Below, piece after piece: positions 35,491 to 45,536 of a stretch of DNA of 64,000 bases. A program made the position numbers and the translations under genes. Source of the DNA: Plasmodium malariae (Eukaryota; Apicomplexa; Aconoidasida; Haemosporida; Plasmodiidae); NCBI RefSeq assembly GCF_900090045.1, contig NC_041778.1, positions 860,001 through 924,000 of the forward strand, given 5' to 3'. The stretch's first letter is position 1. Every line of letters begins with the position of its first letter. The notes below the pieces were generated by a model. It did not search any database, was not told the DNA's origin, and was given only the letters and a program-made list of their open reading frames with translations.

Positions 35491-36447
35491 ACCAAAATTT
35501 TACTCGCACTTGATACCGTACAAATGGGAAGATGCATACACACATATGTATATATTATATATATATATACGACTACATACGTATATGTATGTGTATGCAT
35601 ATATATAGATAGATACACGGTTTTGCGAGTATATAGCTATATACGTAAACGTGAGTGAATGTGTTCATGCACCTTTTCTTTGCCCTCGTTTTGCACATCG
35701 CTGAGTATTCTCTTGTATTAATAGGCTTAACTTTATTTTTCATTTTGTTACATCCATCTTTTTCGACATTTATCATAGTTTGTTCATTTTTTTACCTATC
35801 CGCAGTTTTTCCCCCACGTTTTTCTTTCCTTTTCCTTTATTACTTTTTATTATACCATACTGTGCTATATTATACTGTATTATGTTATACTGCATTATGT
35901 TATGCTGTATTGTGTTATACTGCATTATGTTATGCTGTATTATGTTATACTGTATTATGTTATGCTGTATTATGTTATACTGTATTATGTTATGATGTAT
36001 TATGTTATACTGTATTATGTTATGCTGTATTATGTTATACTTATTTTTTTTTTTTTTTTTGGACTTTTTCCTGAACTGAGAACGAGACAAAAAGTGCTTT
36101 GTACGATTAGAATAAGCAAAAATTTCCCCTCTGCTTTTATCTTTCTTCGTTTATTATTTTTTTTTCCCTTCGTTCCTTCTCCTTGTCGATCTTACCTCTT
36201 TTCTTTTTATATCCCTAAATAACACTACGGATACACATTAATGTAATAATGCAACATTAAAGAAAAGACGAAATAGAAAAATAAAATGGGCGCATATAAT
36301 TTAATTCTTCTCAAAAAATTTTAAAAGAGTTAAAACTAAAGTGCACAAACATGTACACCCCTATGTGTGAGTACATGTATATATGCATACACCTGTGAAC
36401 GTATTTCTTTACCATTTGAATACCCCCCCCCTTGTGTAATAATTAGG
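35491..36447. repeat. Intergenic 15-bp array TGTATTATGTTATAC
   Basis: Positions 35860-36040 hold a 15-bp tandem array alternating TGTATTATGTTATAC and TGTATTATGTTATGC. At 35573-35776 the minus strand has an ATG frame starting MINVEKDGCNKMKNKVK with Plasmodium-like Lys/Asn composition. It lies between two plus-strand genes and ends in TA-repeat, so I note it but do not call it. A run of C at 36423-36431 precedes the next gene. Confidence 0.6.
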
Positions 36448-37838
36448 ATGAACAAGACCCTACATTGCACATCGGTATCTGAATTACGATCGTCGAAAAT
36501 ATGTGAAGCCATAAACAAGTACTCGCTTAGCACGTTAAACTATAACACTAGTAGAAACGTCGAAACAGGAAAAGAGCTTGACAGTGCGAGTGACAAAACA
36601 TTCTGCTTAGATGGCATATCAGAAGAAGAGGAGGAGTTGAGGACCTACAGCTCCATTGTAGTAGGCAAGTGCTTATTGTGCGAATCGATTAACACTGCTC
36701 TGAGTGATTAACACTGATCGGAGTGATTAACACTGCTCGAAGGACTTAACTTTGCATGGGGAGAATAAGCTTGTTTGTAGGCAGTTCAACAGTGTGCGCA
36801 TTTGGGCATATCCTTTCCTCCCCTGGTCCCTAAGTCCCAACCTATGCCCTCAAAGCAATGCACTAAACATTTTTAAGTGAACTTCTTTCCCTTTTTTTGT
36901 AGACAATGAATGGTCAACTATAAGGCTCAAGGATACCAAAGAGAAATGGCCAAATTGTGAGTTGAGAGGGGAAATGAAAGGAGGTAATTTTGTTTTAGCT
37001 TATTTATGCTCCTGTTTTATATGCCCACATGATACAGAGAACTTATATTTTATTATTTTTTTTATTTTTTTATTTTATTTTTTTATTTTTTTTTTTTATT
37101 TTATTATTTTATTTTATTATTTTATTTTATTATTTTATTTTATTATTTTATTTTATTATTTATTGACACGTTTGTGTGTGCATATTTAATCCCCTCTGAA
37201 GAATCCCACCATAGGTCGATGTTGAACTTCATCATAGAGCAAAACAAAAACATCATAACCAACACAATAAATATAAGTGACAGTATTTTTAATGTTTTAA
37301 AAATTATGGAGGATACAAATAAATCAAATGAATTAAATTATTTGATGAGAAAAATTGAGCATGAAGATATTAAAGAGTTAATTTATGTAAATACAAAATT
37401 GTTTATGTTACAAGTTCGAAAAATATATCAAGTCTTAATTGATCTTCAGATAAGTGGACTATGTAACTATGGGACCAAAGTAGACAAAGTAAGCAGCACT
37501 TATAGACACATTGTCGACAGTGCAAAAGAAGCTGAACATGTTCAGAATAAAAAAGACAAAAATATTAATTTAATGGTTAAAAAGTATATTATTTTAAAAA
37601 AGTACTACAAAAAATTATGTGAAAAGTATAAGATGGAAAATAATCTTTTAAAGAGAGCTTTCATCATAAACGCAAAATGTTGCAATGAGGAGTACCAACA
37701 AAAATACCCTTTCCAGATTGATGGCATTTGTACAGGTATTTATATAAAGGGGAGTACAAATAGGAAGAGAAACAGAAAAATAAAAAGAAGAAAGAAGTTT
37801 TTGCGTTCTCGTGGATTCCTCTTATACAAAGGTTCTTT

Positions 37839-37869
<31 letters not shown>

Positions 37870-39172
37870 AATGATACTATTTTTATACAATTTGACATAC
37901 AATTATATTTTTAATGACTCCTTCATTTAGAAGTAATTTCATATGTTAGTAATGATTCTTCGTATTTGGGACTTCTATTTTATTTGTAGATATTTTATTT
38001 GTAGATATTTTATTTGTAGATATTTTATTTGTAGATATTTTATTCGTAGATATTTTATTCGTAGATATTTTATTCGTAGATATTTTATTCGTAGATATTT
38101 TATTCGTAGATATTTTATTCGTAGATATTTTATTCGTAGATATTTTATTCGTAGATATTTTATTCGTAGATATTTTATTCGTAGATATTTTATTCGTAGA
38201 TATTTTATTTTATTATTTTTTTTGTGCCGTTCTTCTTTTTTAGTCTCATACATGAACAATAAGATATTAAAGAAATACAACCAACCTGGAGAAGGTGATA
38301 GTGAAGTAACCCCTGACGTAATAGATGGCTCCAAAAAAGTTCAGGTAAATTTAGAAAAATGCAATGGAAAATGTTTGTTCTTGCTAACTGAAAATGAGAA
38401 GTTACCAAAAGATTGTCTTGAAAGAACAGATAAAGGGAGGCCTTCAAATGGGGCATCTATCAATGTTGATGATATTTACCAGACTAATCAGGAAGATTTA
38501 CCTGCACTTGTAAATTTAAAAAAGAGTAATAAAAATAAAATCGGACTTGCATGTACGCATGGGCCTGCGGAGTGCAGAGAGCTGTTTAGGAAGAAGAGAG
38601 CACAAGAGGAGGGTGAAGAGGAAGAGAATGAGAAGGAAGAAAATATGATGGAAAAAAAGGAAGATGACAAAGATAACAAAGGTGATAACGAGAATGGCCT
38701 TGCAGGCATACAAAATAACAAGAGGGACGATGATAATTATATTACCTTTGAAACAAGACTCGGTGATAACAGTAAAAGTGTAAGTGAAATGGAAAAAAAT
38801 ATAAGTGGATATAAAGATATAAATACACATGTGAATATATTTGATGAAATCTGTAAGCGTAAAGAACCTATTCATGATGAGTCTAACCAGAAGGAATTTC
38901 AAACTAGATTTAACGACAAAGAAGCAGTAGTAGTAGAATCTAGCGTACTAGAGGAGAAAGGGGAAAAAAAAAGGGCAAAGGGTGAGAGAGAAAAGAAGTG
39001 GAAAGTAAGTCAGCGTAAGGAAGAAGAAAATAGGGGTTTAGATTCAGACAAAGGGAAAATAATTTTGGATGAAAATTCAAAGGAAAGCGACCACTTCAGT
39101 GTGCAGGAAGTTGGTGAAGCGAAACATGTGAAACATGCGAAACATGCGAAACAAGCAAATCAAGCGAAATAA
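36448..39172 (+). CDS. Unknown coiled-coil protein with a GC-AG first intron (586 aa)
   Basis: Four exons, 36448-36664, 36903-36983, 37202-37735 and 38244-39172, total 586 residues. The first junction only keeps an open frame if the donor is GTAG|GCAAGT, a textbook GC-AG site; every nearby GT gives a stop. The other introns are GT-AG. Exon 3 encodes a well-mixed helical core, with LNFIIEQNKNIITNTINI, LYVNTKLFMLQVRKIY-like sequence (ELIYVNTKLFMLQ) and NLMVKKYIILKKYYKKLCEK, likely coiled coil. Exon 4 is acidic/Lys-rich and low complexity. Exon 3 could instead end later (AAAG|GTTCTT near 37830), adding a very basic stretch. The stop at 39172 falls in a GAAACATGC repeat. The +1 frame beyond it stays open and coding-like to 39308, so the C-terminus is uncertain. 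No family is recognised. Confidence 0.7.
37975..38215. repeat. Intronic 15-bp array TATTTTATTCGTAGA
   Basis: Sixteen or so copies of a 15-bp unit (TATTTTATTCGTAGA, with TTTGTAGA in the first few) lie in the third intron of the unknown coiled-coil gene, just before its acceptor at 38243. It encodes apparent Arg/Tyr/Phe repeats in frame with exon 4 but belongs to the intron. Confidence 0.85.
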
Positions 39173-39308
39173 TCTAAATGATGCTCAAAATAAAGTAACG
39201 ACAAATAGAAATGCAGCGAACAATATGGTTGTTCTTAAGAATACATCAGACATACTTATTGATGAGGGGAGAGCAGACGGCGTTGCTATGGAGTATAGGA
39301 AGAACTGA

Positions 39309-39703
39309 CCCATATATATGTGCACATGGAATGTACAATTTTATGTGGAACGCAAATTTTTAGTGAAAAAAACTCTCATAGTAGCAGTCTTTAAAGAAAC
39401 CCCAAAACTATCAGCGCACAGATATGCTTAAGAGTTAGTAGTCCCTGTAACGAATGTAAGGGGGAAAAAGAAAAAAAAAGCAAGCAACAAAGTTTAAAGA
39501 GTTTAGACATATTGCAGTTTACGAAAGAGACTTACGGAAAAGAGGTGTACTCTGTCTTTTTCATTTTTCATTATTAATTTTTAAATTTTAATTTTTAATT
39601 TTACACCAAAGAAAAGGGGAAGGAGCCTATCTGGTCTTCTCGCAAGTATATGCATGTACACACACGAGTATATATACATACCTTTTTCTACTGCGCATTG
39701 TGG

Positions 39704-39740
<37 letters not shown>

Positions 39741-40262
39741 TCTATTCATGAATATCAGAGCAACTCACTTTTTCTCATGTGATATTGATATAGAGCGAAA
39801 TTCTTGCACGTCTAACATTTTGAAGAAGATATGATGACAAAGCGTGCATTAATTTTCTCCCCTCCTTTCTGCATGAACGTGTATATGTACCTGCAGATAT
39901 GTATGCTTATGTGTATGTACTTATGTGCACTTGTATGTGAGCACGCGTCTCTAACGCAGCAAACATTGGAAAAAATGACTTGACGTATGAATTGTGAGAA
40001 GAGAGGAAAAACATAGTCTCACCAATGTAAATTTTTATAGAGCAAGTTTAAAATTCGTAATCCTAAGGAACTTCTTAATCTTGCACTCGTTGTTCAGAAA
40101 TATTTTATTTTTTTTATTTTTTTTTTTTTTTTTAACTAGCCATTTTCGGCAATATTGCTAGTAGAAAAAAAAAAAAGAGAAAAATTGAACAAACAAATAC
40201 ATGCGTATACAGGTATATATATATGTGTGTGTTTGCACATACATACATATATATATGAACTA
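39309..40262. other. Intergenic region around the 29-aa candidate
   Basis: Apart from the minus-strand candidate at 39391-39571, this holds a poly(T) run at 39709-39738, ATTTTTAAATTTTAA at 39575-39605, simple GTATGTAC sequence at 39880-39945 and another poly(T) at 40105-40133. It includes the 5' flank of the repeat-rich gene that starts at 40263. The open frame upstream of that ATG starts only with TTG and reads through TA repeat. Confidence 0.6.
39391..39571 (-). CDS. Candidate two-exon membrane mini-protein (29 aa)
   Basis: Minus-strand exons 39571-39536 and 39444-39391. The donor is a perfect TCC|GTAAGT, the acceptor TTCGTTACAG follows a T/C-rich tract, the intron is 91 bp, and phase 0 is kept. 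The product reads MKNEKDRVHLFS then GLLTLKHICALIVLGFL and stops. It has a charged head and a single hydrophobic helix of about 12-15 residues. It may be a tail-anchored micropeptide, comparable in size to known tiny membrane subunits, but I match it to none. It lies between two plus-strand unknown genes. The splice signals are among the best in the window, which is the main reason to list it. Confidence 0.42.
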
Positions 40263-42989
40263 ATGGAGAGCTTAAATAAGACACATCAAAGAGGTATAAC
40301 AATAAAGAGCAGCGAAATGGGTAAACACAAAGGAAACAGGAAGAACGAATTCTTGAAAGAAATTAAAAGAATAAACTCAATGATTTGTGTATATGATAAA
40401 CATATAGACTCGTGTAGGAATAATAAAAAAGAGTTTTACCATCAATTGTCTGTACTGATAGATTATGATAACATGGTAAAAAGAAAATATGAAAATTACG
40501 AAAGGGAGTTAAAAGAGTTCAGTAAGGGTAAAGTATACATAAATAATGTTAAAGGTGATAATAGAAAAAGAAATCAGAATATAAGTGAGCATGCTAGGGG
40601 AGATCGCGTAGATAAAATAGAACTCAAGGAATGTAAGAAAATTAAAATGGAATTAAAAAAAAGTATAAGAGAGTTGAAAACTCAGAAACGTAAATGTTTA
40701 AGTAATTTAACAAAATGGCAACTTGTTTATAATATGAAGAGACATAAACTATGTAAAAAAATAATAAAGAAATGTATAGGGTGCACTGAGAAGAAACTAT
40801 CAGAAGGAAAAAACATCCAAAAAACGTATTCGTTAAATTATGATGACAGAAAAAATAGCAATATTAATTTTTGTAGAGCGGACTCAGCTGAAGGTAGTAG
40901 AAGAAATGGTGCTTCTTCTACCTACATCGATAATAAAAGATTAAATCTATTTAAGCATGAACATTTTCGAAAGAAGGAGCTATTACTACTTTCACTTGAA
41001 GAAGGGATAAAGATGGGAAAACACAACTCGAACAGTGCAAGGGGATTCAGCAGTCCTGCCATTTGCTGTAGGAAAGGGGTGCATATGGAAATGCCTATTT
41101 CCATCACAATAATTAGAGGGATTAGAAGCACTGGCAGGGTTAGAAGCACTGGCAGAGTTAGAAGCACTGGCAGGGTTAGAAGCACTGGCAGAGTTAGAAG
41201 CACTGGCAGAGTTAGAAGCACTGGCAGAGTTAGAAGCACTGGCAGAGTTAGAAGCACTGGCAGAGTTAGAAGCACTGGCAGAGTTAGAAGCACTGACAGG
41301 GTTAGAAGCACTGGCAGGGTTAGAAGCACTGGCAGGGTTAGAAGCACTGACAAGGTTAGAAATGTTAAAGAGGAGGAAGCCGTAAAAATCGAAGCAAGCG
41401 AACAAACAGGAATTACCACAATTGGTGTGTATGAACTATCAAATATGCTTAAAGAAAAAGTTGATGTAAAATGTAATGATGATGTAAGTGTAATAAAGGA
41501 TTCGGAAGCAAAGAACTCTTTGAGCATTTCACAGGCGGTTGTACAAGTAAGAGGGGAAGAAGTAGAAACAAATACCGACAAGAACAACAATATAGAGGTA
41601 CACGTCTATCCAGTGAAAAGTGAAAAAGGTGAGTGTATAGATGAAAACAAAAATGAAGACGGAAGGAAAGTAAACACAGTAACAAGAAAAAATGATGGAT
41701 GTGAACCCAATGAAGTAAAGAAAAAGTACATTACCACCAATGGCTATAATATCCATCGAAAGGAAGAAATTGAAGATAAAGAAAAATTAAATATTGTACC
41801 ATATGTGCCAAATGGACCAATTACATCAAGTGATATGACACTTATTAACTATGTAGAGAGGGCGAGCAAATGTAAAAATGGAAGTCAAATATTTGTAAGT
41901 GCAGAGAGGGAACAGGGAATGGAAGGCATTGAACAGATAGAGGAGTTAAAGAATAATTGGGATGAAAGCATAAATGAAAAATTAGAATCTCAGATAATAA
42001 ACATGGTTAACAGTACTCAGGATGAAACAACCAAGTTCACACAAGTGAACAGAAACAACGACATAGTGAAACCTCTCGTTCAACAAAATAGATCCAATAT
42101 CAAAGGTGAAGAAGAGGGAGAAATAAAAAATGAAAATTGTAAGAATGAACATATAGATTCTGATAATAAGAATATCAAAATATACACTTCAAATGATGAA
42201 GCGGTAAATGGTAAGGAAACGGTAAAGCAGTCTTCCCATAGGGTATCGCCAAAAAAGAGTAAAAGAAAGAGGAAAAAACATAAGGCGGGGGGAGCTGAAA
42301 ATAAGATGGGAGAAGGGGAAGATAAGGTGGGAGAAGGAGAAGATAAGATGAGGGAAGCTAAGAATAAGGTGGAAGAAGAGAAAAATATGGCGGGGGGAGC
42401 TGAAAATAGGATGGGAGAAGAGGAGGATAAGGTGGGGGGAGCTAAGAATAAGGTGGAAGAAGAGAAGAATATGGCGGGGGGAGCTGAAAATAGGATGGGA
42501 GAAGGGGAGGATAAGGTGGGGGGAACTGAGAATAAGATGAGTGAAGGGGAAGATAAGGTGAGGGAAGCTAAGAATAAGGTGGACGAAGAAAAAAATATGA
42601 CGGGGGGAGCTGAAAATAGGATGGGAGAAGGGGAGGATAAGGTGGGGGGAACTGAGAATAAGATGAGTGAAGGGGAAGATAAGGTGAGGGAAGCTAAGAA
42701 TAAGGTGGACGAAGAAAAAAATATGACGGGAGGAGCAAAGGGTAAAGCGGGGAAAGTGAAGGATAAGGCGGTTAAAACTAAGAATAAGAAGGGAAGTACA
42801 GATGCCCCAATGGACACAACTTCCCATGTGGAACGGAAGAAAAAAGAATTCAAAACAGATGGTGAAACAAATTTGCAAAGTACGGAAACTGAAAATGAAA
42901 TTGTCCACGATATAATGAGTAAATATTCGCAGACACTACAGTACACGAGCTTTTTAGATTATATTAAAAATAAAAAGGATCAAGCATAA
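40263..42989 (+). CDS. Unknown repeat-rich basic protein (908 aa)
   Basis: Single exon, 908 residues from the ATG at 40263 (MESLNKTHQRG). The N-terminal 190 residues are the most protein-like part. They are helical and Lys-rich, with EFLKEIKRINSMICVYDKHI and KWQLVYNMKRHKLCKKIIKK, probably a coiled coil. Then comes a 13-copy RSTGRV array (DNA 41122-41359), a long Asn/Lys/Glu-rich linker, and a second array of ENRMGEGEDKVGG-type units (42285-42745). It ends in a short helical tail (MSKYSQTLQYTSFLDYIKNK). Arrays of this sort are common in Plasmodium proteins and vary between species. I recognise no family, signal peptide or export motif. The minus strand is also open across both arrays and gives Leu/Ser frames that are shadows. 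Confidence 0.75.
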   Translation: MESLNKTHQRGITIKSSEMGKHKGNRKNEFLKEIKRINSMICVYDKHIDSCRNNKKEFYHQLSVLIDYDNMVKRKYENYERELKEFSKGKVYINNVKGDNRKRNQNISEHARGDRVDKIELKECKKIKMELKKSIRELKTQKRKCLSNLTKWQLVYNMKRHKLCKKIIKKCIGCTEKKLSEGKNIQKTYSLNYDDRKNSNINFCRADSAEGSRRNGASSTYIDNKRLNLFKHEHFRKKELLLLSLEEGIKMGKHNSNSARGFSSPAICCRKGVHMEMPISITIIRGIRSTGRVRSTGRVRSTGRVRSTGRVRSTGRVRSTGRVRSTGRVRSTGRVRSTGRVRSTDRVRSTGRVRSTGRVRSTDKVRNVKEEEAVKIEASEQTGITTIGVYELSNMLKEKVDVKCNDDVSVIKDSEAKNSLSISQAVVQVRGEEVETNTDKNNNIEVHVYPVKSEKGECIDENKNEDGRKVNTVTRKNDGCEPNEVKKKYITTNGYNIHRKEEIEDKEKLNIVPYVPNGPITSSDMTLINYVERASKCKNGSQIFVSAEREQGMEGIEQIEELKNNWDESINEKLESQIINMVNSTQDETTKFTQVNRNNDIVKPLVQQNRSNIKGEEEGEIKNENCKNEHIDSDNKNIKIYTSNDEAVNGKETVKQSSHRVSPKKSKRKRKKHKAGGAENKMGEGEDKVGEGEDKMREAKNKVEEEKNMAGGAENRMGEEEDKVGGAKNKVEEEKNMAGGAENRMGEGEDKVGGTENKMSEGEDKVREAKNKVDEEKNMTGGAENRMGEGEDKVGGTENKMSEGEDKVREAKNKVDEEKNMTGGAKGKAGKVKDKAVKTKNKKGSTDAPMDTTSHVERKKKEFKTDGETNLQSTETENEIVHDIMSKYSQTLQYTSFLDYIKNKKDQA
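41122..41359 (+). repeat. 18-bp coding array encoding RSTGRV x13
   Basis: Thirteen near-perfect copies of an 18-bp unit (AGAAGCACTGGCAGRGTT) encode RSTGRV with RSTDRV and RSTDKV variants. Unit-to-unit identity is very high, which suggests recent expansion or homogenisation. The Arg/Ser/Thr pattern would be a dense phosphorylation target; that is inference. Confidence 0.92.
42285..42745 (+). repeat. Coding array of charged KNKVEEEKN/GENRMGEGEDKVGG units
   Basis: A compound array of about ten degenerate 10-14-residue units encoding AENRMGEGEDKVGG and AKNKVEEEKNMAGG types lies near the C-terminus of the repeat-rich protein. Longer blocks of about 40 residues are duplicated almost exactly (for example 42480-42600 and 42600-42720), showing a higher-order repeat. 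Confidence 0.88.
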
Positions 42990-43240
42990 AATGGGGGTAA
43001 AAAAATAGTAAGGAGTAGTTTTTTTTTTTTTTTTTTTTTTTTTTATAAACGTAAAATATTATTGCAAATCTTAATGTTTACTACTACGTACATAAAAAAA
43101 AAAAAAATAATAATAATAATAATAAATAATGCAGTAAAAATAAACTTACTTCCTCATATATGATCACGAGTGTATACACACATTAGTATGCATATATTTA
43201 TTATGTGTACATATATCCTTCTTTTTTTAGACGCATTTTA

Positions 43241-44773
43241 TTATATGATTAACTTGTACGCGGAGTGAATAGCAACGATTCCTAGGGACAGGGTTGTATA
43301 AGAAATGCTTCTAAAATTACACTGATGCATTAATTGAGATAACTCATCAGGAGTTAAAAATGTCTGTATGCTTTCTGCTAAGTATTTGTATGAATGCTCA
43401 CTATTTGCTACTAATTTCCCGAGTAAGGGAATAAAATTATTTAAATAAAATTTATAAAAAATATTTATAACATCACAATTTACTTTGCTAAATTCAAGAC
43501 ATAAAAACCTTCCACCTGGTTTTAAAACTCGATGTACTTCTTTTAAAGCTTTTGGAATATTTGTAAAATTCCTTATACCAAATGATAAGGTAATTATATC
43601 TACTGAATTATCTTCAAAAGATTTTAAATTTTCAGCATTTTCAATTAACCATGTTATATATTTGTCATAATTTAAATTCTTTGCCTTTTCTATTCCTACT
43701 TTAATCATATCACTATTAATATCACAAACAATTATGTTGGGCATATAATTTATGCACATCTCATCAGACAAATATTCACTATAACTGTTATTACTACTTT
43801 TTCTTTTTTTTAAATGATATTTATATTTTTCTAATATTCGAAAAGCGATGTCACCTGTACCTCCAGCTAAATCTAAAATTTTACAGGAATGCATTTTTCC
43901 CCCATCCTGTGATGCTGAACTTTTTTCCATTCCCTTTTCATATTTTTCCATTCCCTTTTCGTATTTTTCCATTCCCTTTTCATATTTTTCCTTATCCCGT
44001 TCATATTTTTCTCTATCCTGTTCATATTTTTCTCTATCCTGTTCATATTTTTCCTGACCATGTTCGTATTTTTCTCTATCCTGTTCATATTTTTCCTGAC
44101 CATGTTCGTATTTTTCTCTTTCCCTTATATGGGGATCTTCTGAATATTGTTCTTCATTCCACATTTTGTGAAAATTTCCCATTTCCATGTTCTTATCTTC
44201 ATTTATGGTATCCCTTTTATGTATGTACATTTCTTCTTCCATATTATAACTATGATATTTTAAAAATAAGTCTAATTCTTTTACCAACTCGTTCTTCCAA
44301 CAGTGGTGCAAGCGCAGACTCATCAAATCGTTCATCAAGTCATATTTATTTGACACCTTACTGAATAAGTTGTTTACAAGCTTTGATTTTATTTCCTCCG
44401 TTACTTTTTGAAATCCAAAATTGTACAGCTCTGCATTGGAGAAGTTCAGAAGTTGCAAAATTACGAAATTATGATAGTATGAAGTTTTTATTTTTCTCAC
44501 ATAAACATACGTTTAAAAAAAAAAAAAAATTATGAACGGGACAGGATTTTACAAAAATAGCGAAAAAAATACTGCACATATTTATACAGATTTGCGCAAA
44601 GTGTAATGCAAAAAAAAATAAAAATAAAAATAATCGATGTTACTTTCATTGCTACTGAAGTGATCGCTTTTTGTGCTATATGACTTCAGTTCCCTCCTTA
44701 AAAATGAAACCAGATTGTTTTTCTTTCTGAAACGGTTATAGTTGTAGTAATCGCATAATTTTTTAGCTTTCAT
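43241..44773 (-). CDS. COQ5: Ubiquinone biosynthesis C-methyltransferase COQ5 (UbiE)
   Basis: Two minus-strand exons, 44773-44644 and 44430-43241, give 439 residues. Exon 1 is a basic, Ser/Tyr-rich leader (KKLCDYYNYNRFRKKNN) typical of a mitochondrial presequence. The junction creates LYNFGFQKVTEEIKSK, matching the family's FGFxxVxxxEK. Next come NKYDLMNDLMSLRLHHCWK, SAM motif I LDLAGGTGD (about 229-237), VDIITLSFGIRNF, HRVLKPGGRFLCLEFSK and the C-terminal SLGIVAIHSAYK. The enzyme methylates the benzoquinone ring on the way to ubiquinone in mitochondria. Between the N-terminal helix and motif I sits a species-specific insert of about 120 residues that holds a 7-residue EKYEQDR/EKYEHGQ array (DNA 43925-44120). 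The catalytic core is intact. The alternative start inside the second exon (44500) lacks the FGF junction and is intronic. Confidence 0.94.
43925..44120 (-). repeat. 21-bp coding array (EKYEQDR) inside COQ5
   Basis: About nine 21-bp units encode EKYEHGQ, EKYEQDR, EKYERDK and EKYEKGM heptads. A heptad repeat with alternating charge should form a solvent-exposed helix that loops out of the methyltransferase domain. It is positioned before motif I, so it should not break the SAM pocket. Confidence 0.9.
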
Positions 44774-45076
44774 TTTGGATAGAAAAAACTGTCAGTAATT
44801 TTGTTAAGCGGATTGTTCATACGTAGTGTAAAATCGAAAAGGCCGCGGTGGGGGAGGAGGAGATGATGCGATTAAGAAAAAATTAGGAATAGTTACTTTT
44901 GATACTAACTTTTGCCTTTTAATTTTGCTCCATTCTTTTGCCTTTTAATTTTTTCCATAATTTTGCTTACTAAATTGCGCCTTACTTTTACTAAGCACTG
45001 CGCTATTTTTCGTCCCAACTATTTTTATATTGTGTTCTTTAAAAAAAATATAAGCAAAAAAATCCGGGTGATAATT

Positions 45077-45108
<32 letters not shown>

Positions 45109-45536
45109 TTTCCTCTTCTACATAATAAAACATTAAAAATGTTCTGACTGTTCAGAATTTTTAATAAATTATTTAAAAAAGTTGTACTAACATGTTTAAA
45201 TGATTTATTCATCGCAGGAAAAAGGGTAAATTCCATGTGAAGCTACATACGTACAGTTACAGCTATAGTTAAAAAGTATGGGTAAATATCCCCGGCGGTG
45301 ATAAAATTATGTGAGTACATATGTGTGTATGTGTGTATGTGCATATGTATGTGTGTATGTGCATATGTATGTGTGTATGTGCATATGTATGTGTGTATGT
45401 GCATATGTATGTGTGTATGTGCATATGTATGTGTATGTGCATATGTATGTGTGTATGTATGTATGTATGGGCGTAAGTATATCTTTTCTTCTTTGCTCCC
45501 GCCTTAATTGAAGCTTTCCATGAGAGAAAAAAAAAG
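44774..45536. repeat. COQ5/exonuclease divergent spacer with 18-bp GTATGTGCATATGTATGT array
   Basis: The two neighbouring genes point away from each other, so both promoters lie here. A poly(T) run at 45091-45110 and an 18-bp array of GTGTATGTGCATATGTAT units at about 45325-45470 are the only structures. Frames through the array are Cys/Val/Tyr or His/Thr/Ile repeats and are not genes. Confidence 0.75.

Noticed and set aside
35573..35776. 67-codon minus-strand ORF starting MINVEKDGCNKMKNKVK
   Set aside because: The first 40 codons look Plasmodium-like, but the rest is TA repeat and no splice site gives a clean end. Kept out for lack of support.
40155..40262. 36-codon upstream extension of the repeat-rich protein
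   Set aside because: It begins with TTG and reads through TA/GTGT microsatellite. The ATG at 40263 is the better start.
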